Source of the DNA: Teredinibacter turnerae | GTDB lineage: Bacteria > Pseudomonadota > Gammaproteobacteria > Pseudomonadales > Cellvibrionaceae | Reading direction: 5' to 3' | Length of the DNA: 64,000 nt | Assembly: GCF_037935975.1 (NCBI RefSeq) | Contig: NZ_CP149817.1 | Location: 3,410,001-3,474,000 of the forward strand | Shown here: piece after piece, positions 49,295-58,000 of the stretch | Layout: each line of letters starts with the position of its first letter | How positions within the stretch are numbered: position 1 is the first letter of the stretch | The notes under the pieces: generated by a model | What the model saw: the letters and a program-made list of their open reading frames with translations, nothing else | Databases searched by the model: none | What the model was told of the DNA's origin: nothing | Translations under genes and position numbers: made by a program

Positions 49295-50680
49295 ATGGTA
49301 AAGGCCAATTTGCGCAGTTTGGCAGCAACGATACTCTTGTTTGTCGCTATCATCTTCATAGAAGTGTTCGGTATTCCCGGCACAGACCTGACGCACCCGC
49401 AACAAATAACCGCCGCCATATTAGTTGTCGCTGCCGTGCTCTGGGTTAGCGAGTGGGTCTCGCTGTTTGTGGTCAGTTTCTTGATTCTCGCATTAGAAAT
49501 TGTCTGGCTCTTGCCAGCGCTCAACGGCGTTGGCGTGGATATAAAAAGTAACGTATTTTTCGGACCGTTCTTTTCCAATATTATTCTGCTTTTTCTGGGT
49601 GGATTCGTACTGTCCAGCTTGATGCAAAAATACGAATTGGATATCCGCTTTGCCCAGGCGATCCTCAAGCGCACTAAAGGAATGCCGTCACTGACTCTAC
49701 TCGGTATCATTCTCGCGTGTTCATTCCTCTCCATGTGGATAAGCAACACAGCGACTACTGCGATGATGCTGACCATGGTTTTCCCGCTCATCAAAAAAAT
49801 TCCAGACGAAAATCCCTTTCGTAAAGCGTTGGTGCTCTGCATACCATTCGCGTGCAACCTCGGTGGGATTGGCACGCCTATCGGAACGCCGCCCAACGCC
49901 ATCGCACTAACCTATCTCACCAAAGCCGGATTCGAAATCAGCTTTGCCAAGTGGATGATATTAACCCTGCCGTTCCTGATTATTTTCCTGCTTTTCCTCT
50001 GGCAGCTGCTGCTGCGTCTGTTCCCCGCCGGAAACCTGCGGCTGGACGTACCAGAGCGACACACAGCGGATTTTGGCCCCAAACACTGGGCCGCATTGAG
50101 CGTATTTGTGGTAACTGCACTGGGATGGTTTTTTGCGAGTAAACTCGGCCTTGCAACCGGTACCGTCGGTTTATTTCCAGTGATTGTTTGCTTTTGGTTC
50201 GGCCTGCTGTCGACTAAAGACTTCCGCGATCTTCCATGGGATGTACTCTACATGGTTGCCGGTGGACTCGCCTTGGGAGTCGCACTAAATGTCACCGGTC
50301 TTGGTGAGGTACTCATTAACTCGCTACCCATTTCCGGGTCACCCTGGGTACTGCTGATCATCACCGCAGCGGTTGCCGGTGGTATGTCCACGGTGATGAG
50401 CAATACCGCCACTGCCGGCCTGGTCATTCCACTGGTGATGAACCTGCCGTTCGACAATAACTACATATTATCGTTGGTCGTCGCGCTCGCCTTAATGTGC
50501 TCTATGGCTATGGCGCTACCTGTCAGCACACCGCCAAATGCCATCGCTTTCAGCTCGCGAGCGATTAGCAGTCGCGATATGATGATCACCGGTGGTTTAA
50601 TAACTGTTCTAGGTTATCTGTGCATTGCCTTCCTTGGCCCCATGTACTGGCGATTTGTACTTTCATTCATGGGTGTATAA
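49295..50680 (+). CDS. DASS-family (SLC13) sodium:anion symporter
   Basis: A 461-residue inner-membrane carrier with about 11-12 hydrophobic segments. The two inverted-repeat Ser-Asn-Thr motifs of the family are present, SNTATTAMM (about residues 150-158) and SNTATAGLV (about 369-377), followed by GTPIGTPPNAIAL and PVSTPPNAIAFSS. The family imports dicarboxylates, citrate or sulfate with Na+. The paired SNT motifs favour di- or tricarboxylates, but the substrate is not determined. A strong AAGGAG precedes the ATG. Confidence 0.92.
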   Translation: MVKANLRSLAATILLFVAIIFIEVFGIPGTDLTHPQQITAAILVVAAVLWVSEWVSLFVVSFLILALEIVWLLPALNGVGVDIKSNVFFGPFFSNIILLFLGGFVLSSLMQKYELDIRFAQAILKRTKGMPSLTLLGIILACSFLSMWISNTATTAMMLTMVFPLIKKIPDENPFRKALVLCIPFACNLGGIGTPIGTPPNAIALTYLTKAGFEISFAKWMILTLPFLIIFLLFLWQLLLRLFPAGNLRLDVPERHTADFGPKHWAALSVFVVTALGWFFASKLGLATGTVGLFPVIVCFWFGLLSTKDFRDLPWDVLYMVAGGLALGVALNVTGLGEVLINSLPISGSPWVLLIITAAVAGGMSTVMSNTATAGLVIPLVMNLPFDNNYILSLVVALALMCSMAMALPVSTPPNAIAFSSRAISSRDMMITGGLITVLGYLCIAFLGPMYWRFVLSFMGV

Positions 50681-50704
50681 CAATAGGCAAAAACCGGAGG
50701 CACA

Positions 50705-51025
50705 ATGGAAATCAAAGTTCAAAAATGTCAAAGCTGCAGTTCTCGCAGTCTGCGTAATATACTGGTACGCGATCACGGGCAAAAAGTATTCGTTCAATGT
50801 CGTGACTGCGGCAACCTGGTTGCGCGCTATGAGTTATCTAAAGGTGGCTACTTTCACGTCGGCAAGGGCTTCGAAAGTTTTCTTCGCTCGGTAGAACGGG
50901 ACGGAGAGTTCGAAAGCGCGCGCGACTTGAACGCTAAATACGAAGCGACAGATTCGGCAGTCAGCAATGAATTCGCGGCGCTGTCGAAAAAGCTCACTGA
51001 AATATTTGGTGAAACTCTGCCATAA
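50705..51025 (+). CDS. Zinc-ribbon protein of unknown function
   Basis: A 106-residue cytoplasmic protein with four cysteines in two C-x-x-C pairs, KCQSCSSRSLR and QCRDCGNLVARYE, spaced like a zinc ribbon. The C-terminal half is charged and probably helical (NEFAALSKKLTEIFGE). GGAGG lies just upstream of its ATG, 24 bp after the DASS gene, so the two are probably co-transcribed. I do not recognise the family. The ribbon could serve nucleic-acid or protein binding. Confidence 0.78.
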   Translation: MEIKVQKCQSCSSRSLRNILVRDHGQKVFVQCRDCGNLVARYELSKGGYFHVGKGFESFLRSVERDGEFESARDLNAKYEATDSAVSNEFAALSKKLTEIFGETLP

Positions 51026-51034
51026 ACTGATCGC

Positions 51035-51245
51035 AAAAAGGAGCGCGTCTTAACGATTAACCCGGCGATTAAATAGATGAGCCTATCTATTTAATCGCGT
51101 GCCCTTGAAGTACTGGCGTAAATGTGTGAATTTTCTAATACTTCAAGGGCTTACATTGCCCTTCGGGCAATGGCGGTGCATCCCTGCACCGCCTATTAAC
51201 TTCGCAATTTTCTTTGCCAAGTTAATAGAAGCCGCGCTCCTTTTT
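51035..51245. repeat. Closed multi-hairpin element (six-helix junction)
   Basis: A 13-bp outer helix, AAAAAGGAGCGCG (51035-51047) with CGCGCTCCTTTTT (51233-51245), encloses five consecutive hairpins. These are a 14-bp stem at 51065-51078/51085-51098, 12 bp at 51101-51112/51139-51150, and 8 bp at 51154-51161/51165-51172. Then come 9 bp at 51172-51180/51185-51193 (sharing base 51172) and 9+4 bp at 51194-51207/51214-51227. All arms pair perfectly except one C-C mismatch in the last. There is no open frame. Two further dyads, TTGGC-atac-GCCAA (51261-51274) and the palindrome TTAGCCGGCTAA (51282-51293), follow. It could be a structured RNA, an unusual terminator or a miniature mobile element. It begins 9 bp after the zinc-ribbon stop codon. 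Confidence 0.85.
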
Positions 51246-51379
51246 AATACTTTCGTCGGCTTGGCATACGCCAATGCGGAATTAGCCGGCTAAATCCTCC
51301 AAACCTGTTTCAACACAGATTGTCTTTCAACCGCCTGCTAAGCTAATATCTAGCTATATTGCGTGCAGAGTGGCCGACC

Positions 51380-52903
51380 ATGATCTCAGAATTCTCCGGC
51401 AACATCGCCAATGCTTACGACCTCACCGTTATCGGTGGTGGCATCAATGGTGTCGCTGTGGCATCAGAGGCAGCCAGCCGCGGGCTGTCCACCCTGTTGG
51501 TACATAGTCGCGATCTGGCCTCTGGCGCCTCGGCTCCACCCGTCAGCCTGGCAGCGCACAATCTGCAAGCACTCTCTGCTCTCGACCTGTTTCAGCTCAC
51601 CAACCAGTTGGACGAAATTAAACACCTCCAATACGTTGCACCGCACCTGATTGACCTGCTGCCGGTACAGCAACTCAATGGCGAAATGGCTAACCACGAG
51701 CGCACCCGGCTGGTACAACGTGTTTTTAAACACTTGCGCAATCGAAGTTTATCTCCGAGCGACAGCTCGTCCAGTGCGGGCTACAACATCGTTGCTCGAA
51801 TTAAACCCGCTCGCATGGTCGTCAGCCTCGCGCTGGAAGCCCAACAACTTGGAGCGAACATAGTCACCTACCATCGTGTTCAGAGCGCAGAACGGTACGA
51901 AAAACATTGGGGGCTGACTTTAGAGAGCTGCCAAAGCCCCTTGCGTACTTATCATGTAAACAGCCGCTGGATCGTCAATTGCAGTGGGTGGTTGGCCAAC
52001 GATGTATTAGAACAAGTCCTGAAGGTACAAACCCGAGCGAAAGCAACCGCCGAATTTCGCACACAATTCTTTTTTCGCAACCCATTAAAACACGACCCCA
52101 CGACTCGAAAAATTTTTAAAATTCGTGGCAACAGACTTGATTTTCATGTGTACCACGCCACCGACGATATTCTTGCTTTTGGCCCGCTGAAGTGCGACCA
52201 GGAGGGCTACGCGGAGTGTATCGATATACAACAGGAATTTCTCGAAACCTGGAATAACACCCCAGAGTTAACGCAGTACGCGCGCAAACTCACGGGGGAA
52301 GATATCCTCTACAAACGCCGGGGCAATATCGCGCTTATTCATGACCCCTGTGGCAATGACGACACGCCGCTTACCGTTCCACTGCTGGATATCGACAACC
52401 CCGGCGGTAAAGCTGTTTTGATGAATATTTTTGGTGCCGAGCCCATTCTCGCGCAAAAAACCGCGCGTCAGGCATTGAACGCACTCCAGGTATTCACCGG
52501 AAAAAAAGCCCACAGCGAGCGCAGAAAGCACCCCTTGCCAGGTGGCGATATTCCAACATCAAGCATGGCGGATTATTTACTACAACTTACTACAACGCAC
52601 CCCCTGCTCCCCGCAAAATTGGTACACCGTCTCGGGCGTAACTACGGGCAACTCGCGAACCACATTCTGCAAGGCGTCACCTCCGAGCAAGATCTGGGAG
52701 TCCATTTCGGCAATATGCTCTATGAGCGGGAGGTGGAGTATCTGGTAGACAATGAATGGGCGCGCTGCGCCGAAGACATACTGGCCCGGCGCACTTTTAT
52801 TTATTTGAGTTCGGATAAAAAAATACTGCAGCGGCTCTCTGACTGGTTTGCCGAGCGCAAGAATAAAAAACAACGTTCAGCGACGATTAGCGCGGAAGAG
52901 TAA
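51380..52903 (+). CDS. GlpD-like FAD-dependent oxidoreductase, divergent paralog
   Basis: A 507-residue flavoprotein whose overall plan is that of glycerol-3-phosphate dehydrogenase GlpD. The N-terminal FAD-binding loop is LTVIGGGINGVAVASEAASRG. The C-terminal cap domain shows LVHRLGRNYGQLANHIL and EVEYLVDNEWARCAEDILARRTF. The segment after the FAD loop reads DLASGASAPPVSLAAHNLQAL, where GlpD has the conserved S-S-R/S-T-K-L-x-H-G-G-x-R-Y-L, so substrate-contact residues appear to be lost. Function may therefore differ. The start is the ATG at 51380; no strong ribosome-binding site is seen. Confidence 0.8.
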   Translation: MISEFSGNIANAYDLTVIGGGINGVAVASEAASRGLSTLLVHSRDLASGASAPPVSLAAHNLQALSALDLFQLTNQLDEIKHLQYVAPHLIDLLPVQQLNGEMANHERTRLVQRVFKHLRNRSLSPSDSSSSAGYNIVARIKPARMVVSLALEAQQLGANIVTYHRVQSAERYEKHWGLTLESCQSPLRTYHVNSRWIVNCSGWLANDVLEQVLKVQTRAKATAEFRTQFFFRNPLKHDPTTRKIFKIRGNRLDFHVYHATDDILAFGPLKCDQEGYAECIDIQQEFLETWNNTPELTQYARKLTGEDILYKRRGNIALIHDPCGNDDTPLTVPLLDIDNPGGKAVLMNIFGAEPILAQKTARQALNALQVFTGKKAHSERRKHPLPGGDIPTSSMADYLLQLTTTHPLLPAKLVHRLGRNYGQLANHILQGVTSEQDLGVHFGNMLYEREVEYLVDNEWARCAEDILARRTFIYLSSDKKILQRLSDWFAERKNKKQRSATISAEE

Positions 52904-52998
52904 ATCAGTTTAACCGATGCAGTAACGCCGCCGGATGCTGAATTTAAACCAGCTCAATATCCAGCGTTAGCTGCAGGCTGTAGCCTCATACGTGGCTT

Positions 52999-53019
52999 AC
53001 GCGCCTGGCGGCGTTTTTT
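52999..53019 (+). terminator. Probable terminator between the convergent flavoprotein and TpsB genes
   Basis: A G/C-rich arm GGCGGCGT (53007-53014) is followed by TTTTTT. It can pair locally with ACGCGCC, or with the perfect 9-bp partner AACGCCGCC at 52924-52932, just after the flavoprotein stop. Either pairing would give a plus-strand terminator. Confidence 0.45.
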
Positions 53020-53027
53020 AGTGATTG

Positions 53028-54938
53028 CTAAAAACTGTACTGCATATCGAAATAAAACTTCGAGCCTTTTTCTGTATCTTCCTCGTTTACATCAAAAGAC
53101 GCGTCGTACTTGGCAACAATCCCCGTCGCGAAACTCATATTAAACCGCATTTTTTGAATATTGAGTTTCAAACCAAAACCGGCGTCGGCATAACTACCGC
53201 GCACACCTTCATCAGAATCCGCTTGCAGGGGATATTTATAAGAGTAGGCCATATCAGTAAACAAGTAGGGCTGGAGCACGTCACTCAACTTTCGTCCGAA
53301 CACACTCAATTTGTCGCCCCCAAATCCGTCAAACTGCCAGTCAGCACCAAGATACACGCCATAATCCCCGAAAAAACGGTTAACTGCGTAGGCGCGCGAT
53401 TTTGTTGGCCCACCAATCCCGAACTGAACCGACGAAGCCAGCGATTTTTCTGAGTATTGTCCCGAGGAGCGCACCAGAACACGACTTTCTTTTTCGGTAA
53501 ATGGCAGCGGCAGAAATGTGAGTAACGAATAGTCATAAGCAAAGATGTAAGCCGCTTCATCGCCACCTTCTTGTTGCGCAAACGAGCCATCTATCGCCTT
53601 CATTTCTTTCAGTGTAAAAGACGCTTGGTGTAGCCGACGCGCACGCTCATTAATGGTGTCGAAAGAATAAGTTAACGCTGTTATTTTTAACGTGTCTTCG
53701 AGATAACTTTGCTGTTCTGCAAGCCCGTACTCGGACCTGACCCGGGACCCGTTAAGATCGATGGCGTGGTTAGAAACCCGGCTGCGTTTTATTTTGTATG
53801 TAATCCCAAAGTCGGTTACCAGGCTCTCCCCCGCGTAAGACGTGGTTGTTTGTGACTGCTGATTGGAATTGCCGGTATTAACGGTTTGATCAAGGGTGAA
53901 TTCATTGGTAGATGCGCCCGCATACAGTTTGATTCGCGGGTGCAAAATATTCGTTTGATATCGAATCTGGCCGAAATTGGAGTTATCCGGCTCGAAGGAT
54001 GCCAGTAAACCCAGTTGCAATTGGTCCGCCAGGCCGAACGGGCTGTGTAGAAAAAAGTCCGAATAAAGGCGGTATTTACCGCTACCTTCCGCACCGTGAT
54101 TATCCAAGCGCACGTTACTGTCGAACCACTTCTCGTTGACGACGTTCACATTGAGCTTGGTATCGCCAACCTGAGAACCGGGCTCGAAATACCCCCTCGA
54201 GCTGATACCCGGGTAATCGTTGACAAGATATAGTCGCTCTTCAATACCTTTTGCGGTAACCGGCTTACCCAAGGCACTCTTGAACACCCGCCCGATAATC
54301 CAATCCGAGTGGCGCTTGTTTTCGTTGACGGAAACTTCGCCCAATTCACCGAGCAATAGCGTTAAGGTCACAACACCATCGCGCACATGTTGCTCGGGAA
54401 TATAAGCTTTGGCCAGAATAAAACCCGCCTCCCGGTAGTAACGGGTAATCACATCGGCAACAGATTCGATCATTCCCAGCGTTACACCGCGATTACGCCG
54501 CTGTTCCCGAATCAAAAACACCAACCGCTGAACTTCTACCGCTGTAACATGCTCGCCCTTGGTATCCTCTTCGATCTCCGCCAGCAAGTCGGAAACTTCG
54601 CTGACTTCATCCACGGTGTAACCGGACTCAAGCAGCTCTCCCTCTTGCATGAGATCGAAGCGAATTTGTTCCACCCGTTTAATCAGCGCTTCTCGCGTCA
54701 GGCCAAGTTCCGGGTATTCAACGATACCCTGCACACGAAATTCTTTGACATTGAGGCGAGGGCCACCCATTGGATCAGGATCGCGTTCACGCACATTGGG
54801 GATGTCGAGATCCAAACGCATGGTTTTTTCTTCGTATTCCGGTACCTCTTGCGTATCCGGTAGTTCCAAAAACCCTGCATTCGCGAAAGTAGTAACACAA
54901 AGCGTAGCGACCAAGCCAAAACGACCGAAGCCGACCAT
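53028..54938 (-). CDS. Two-partner secretion outer-membrane transporter (TpsB/FhaC family)
   Basis: Exports the giant partner protein encoded just upstream. About 636 residues from the ATG at 54938, which has TAGGGA upstream; the ATG at 54953 is an alternative. A signal peptide (GFGRFGLVATLCVTTFANA) is followed by an acidic linker and a long helical insert (about residues 80-145). POTRA domains come next (FILAKAYIPEQHVRDGVVTL, then GELGEVSV), and then a beta-barrel ending in FYFDMQYSF with a terminal Phe, the outer-membrane insertion signal. The barrel-loop motif usually VRGY reads SRAY here, keeping the Arg. It is longer than typical TpsB proteins (about 550-590). Confidence 0.9.
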   Translation of the reverse strand: MVGFGRFGLVATLCVTTFANAGFLELPDTQEVPEYEEKTMRLDLDIPNVRERDPDPMGGPRLNVKEFRVQGIVEYPELGLTREALIKRVEQIRFDLMQEGELLESGYTVDEVSEVSDLLAEIEEDTKGEHVTAVEVQRLVFLIREQRRNRGVTLGMIESVADVITRYYREAGFILAKAYIPEQHVRDGVVTLTLLLGELGEVSVNENKRHSDWIIGRVFKSALGKPVTAKGIEERLYLVNDYPGISSRGYFEPGSQVGDTKLNVNVVNEKWFDSNVRLDNHGAEGSGKYRLYSDFFLHSPFGLADQLQLGLLASFEPDNSNFGQIRYQTNILHPRIKLYAGASTNEFTLDQTVNTGNSNQQSQTTTSYAGESLVTDFGITYKIKRSRVSNHAIDLNGSRVRSEYGLAEQQSYLEDTLKITALTYSFDTINERARRLHQASFTLKEMKAIDGSFAQQEGGDEAAYIFAYDYSLLTFLPLPFTEKESRVLVRSSGQYSEKSLASSVQFGIGGPTKSRAYAVNRFFGDYGVYLGADWQFDGFGGDKLSVFGRKLSDVLQPYLFTDMAYSYKYPLQADSDEGVRGSYADAGFGLKLNIQKMRFNMSFATGIVAKYDASFDVNEEDTEKGSKFYFDMQYSF

Positions 54939-54975
54939 TAATTCCCTAACCATATTTTACTTATTCACTCCATTT

Positions 54976-55006
54976 AGTCCCGCGCGGCTCCGCCGCAGAC
55001 GGGACT
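54976..55006 (-). promoter_or_regulatory. Strong hairpin in the tpsA-tpsB gap
   Basis: AGTCCCG and CGGGACT (7 bp, perfect) enclose GCGGC-TCC-GCCGC. It lies in the 122-bp gap between the exoprotein stop and the transporter start and has no T-run on the minus strand. It could stabilise or process the mRNA, or reduce read-through so that less transporter than exoprotein is made. Confidence 0.55.
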
Positions 55007-55060
55007 CCCCCCAAACACGACAAATGACATCAGATTTTTTAACGTTTATTTAGTATTCGC

Positions 55061-58000
55061 TTAGTTGGCTTGCGCCAGTTCTTCGAGCTCGTCCTCATAC
55101 AATTGATCGTTCGGTAAGCGGATGGATACATCATCGAAGAAATAGTTACTTACCGAAGTAAAGATTGCGGGATCGACTTCAACCAGTTCTTCAACTTCTA
55201 CAAGCTGCTCACCACCGTTGTTATTTAAATCAAAAATACTGGGGCGCCGGTTGGAGAAATCATCCACAAGCTCAGGCGCTGCGCCATTATAGTAACTGCG
55301 TCCGTAGCTGATTCCCGCATTTAGTTCGCTATCAATGGTTAAGCGATTTTTCACGTAATAGACTAGTTTTCTGAACTGATCGCCATATTGCATAGCAAGA
55401 AGGGTCGCATTCTCTGCAACAATATCGGGTTCGCTGGTTTTGAAATCGCCCAGCGCCAGAATACTGCCATTGACTGCAAACAGATTAAGATCGCCAATAT
55501 CATAGTTCGCATTGCTCACACCGCCCGCATCGTTGGCGTCGTCGGCGTCAACATAGGGCAACGCAGGCGTGTTATCCAAAACTATGTCTCCCGCCAGTAC
55601 CTCGAGCGTAATATCACCGTTATTACCCAGATGTTCGACAACCAGAGAGCCTTCGTTCACCACGCTTACATTTGTATCACGCGTTGTATTGCTTAAGTGC
55701 AAAGTTTCCACATTGGTCTGGAAATCCCCTCCTATCAGGCCATTTTCACGCTGTTCGCCAACGCCATTGGTCGAGGCGATCACCAGGCGTTTACCGGATA
55801 CAGTTGCCTGCGCAGTCGAATCCATCACCCCACCACCAGCGGTGAGAGTAATATCGCCTTCGCTCGCCGTAATGGTCGACGTTAAAATATCGCCACCGGC
55901 GGTGAGAGCAATAGCCTGCGTGCCGCCAGCCACAAGCTCGCCAGTTTGCGCCATAACAATATTGCCCGCTGCATTGGCCATAACTTCCCCGGTGGGAGCA
56001 ACGCGCGCGCGGATGTCGATACTCCCTTCGGAGGAATTCAGCTCAAGGTTTCCATTAATATTTGCCAGGTCGCCCTGCACCACAACGGCAGCGTCACCGC
56101 TCAATGTTGCACCACCGCTACCGGACTGAATACCGCTACCTGTCGTTAATGTACCACCTGAATTAACCACCAACTGATTACCGGCTTTCAGCGACTGCAC
56201 ATCGGCATCGCCACTACTGGTTATTTGCACGTCGCCACTGGCGGAGCTCATACTGCCGTTGGTGTTAACGACTAATCCGCCGGATTCAACAGTAACACCT
56301 TGCGCACCTGCCAGTTCTCCAGCCTGCGTGTAATCACCGCCCGCAGTAACCGTTACCCGGTTCGCCGCAACGCCCAGTAGCGCCAGATCGCCAGCAACAT
56401 CAAACTCCAGGGTTCCTGCAACACTGGTGGTTGCCGTGCCACTCATCCGCAGCCCGCCATTAGTGTTGAAGCGAGCATCGCCAGACACAGCAATCGCCCC
56501 ACTTTGATTGAATTCCGTTTCCGCTGCGACCTCCAAGTTACCGCTGCTGTTTATTGCGGCGTCCTGTAAGATGGTGCTACCGCTCAAACGCACATCACCG
56601 CCTGAATGCGTTTGAATAATCGCCTGCTGCAGTAAGGTACCCGCGCCAGAGTCTATGTCGATACTTTGCGCGGTTAATTGCGAGCTCACCGTTACGCCGT
56701 TTGCGCTAAGCAATAAGGTATTTTGAGCATCCAGCTGGCCGTTAATTGTCGCCGCATTGGTCCCGGCATCCATTGTGAGATTTGCGCCTTCCACATTGCC
56801 TAAAACCTGCAACCCGTTCGAGGTAGTCGCGACATTGCCACTCGCATTCAGCGACGCAAGTGTTAACACACCTTTATCTAAAAGCGTTACGTCACCCGCT
56901 TGTAATACACTGACATTACCAAGGCTATTGTCAGCATGGGTGAAGGCGAGATTTCCACTCGCACTGAGTTCGAGTGTATCGTCAACCACAACCGGGCCAG
57001 AGGCCGTAACATTACCTTGCGCGGTAACCACGGCGTGCTGCGCGGTCAGGCCTGCAATATTCAAGCGACTTACACTGTTAACAGTGACATCATCGGCAGC
57101 AGCAAGTGTGATCTCGCCAGCAAAGCTATTGTTGTTATCCAGGCTAATACTGCCACCGGTAGAGACAAGTCGCAGCTCGCTGCTTTCACCTTGTGTGGTC
57201 AGGCTGGCGTTATCGAAAATATTTCCAGCGGCAATAATATCGACCAAACCTGAGGTTGATAATTCGTTAATACCCAGTTGATTGGCTTCCGCAAGGAAAA
57301 CAGGATTCGTACCAGCCGATACCAGCAACTGATTAATGTCGGTATTCACGCGATTGCTCGCATCACCCACGGCGCCAGTGCCGTCCAGCAGCAGACTGTC
57401 AGCGCGCAGTACAGAGCCCTCTTCAGCAAAAACAGCCGCGTTTTCGATGGTTAAGCGGCCCGGCAGAACCACAGCTCCACTTAAAGTGACTGTGTCGTTA
57501 GAATCTGCGGCGACGAGCAGCGATTGCTTGCCGCTATAATTCAACGTTGGGCTGCCCGCCATTTCCACGGCGGAGTTACGCAGTACCAGGTCGTCCGCGT
57601 TCGCCGTGTCGTTTACCGTTAAACTCGCCGCAACCACAGTGTCGTTGAGTGTTTCGGTTTCGCTAAACAGCGCGCTGTATTGGGTACCGTCTTTCGAATT
57701 GGCGTACACCAGCTGGCTCACGCCGGGTTCCAATGTTTCCGGCGTGAAACTGACTCGCGTACCTTCGTTACCGCCGCTGACTAGCAGACTATCGGTGCCT
57801 GCACCTCCTAAGAAACGCACACTGCCGTTGGTAACGTCGCCCAGTGCGAGTTCGAGCCTGTCATCGCCCTGCCCCGCCTGAATACTGCCGGTTACTGCTC
57901 CGCCAGTGGCGACCTGATAGGTATCCGCAAGTGCGCCGCCGACCAATTGACTAAAGCCTGCGAACGCAACGAGCGTATTCAACGTGCCAGTGTTTTCACC

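Noticed and set aside
51035-51300. Multi-hairpin element as an integron attC site
   Set aside because: It is a ring of separate hairpins rather than one imperfect palindrome. No paired RYYYAAC/GTTRRRY core sites lie at the ends, and no integrase is in the window.
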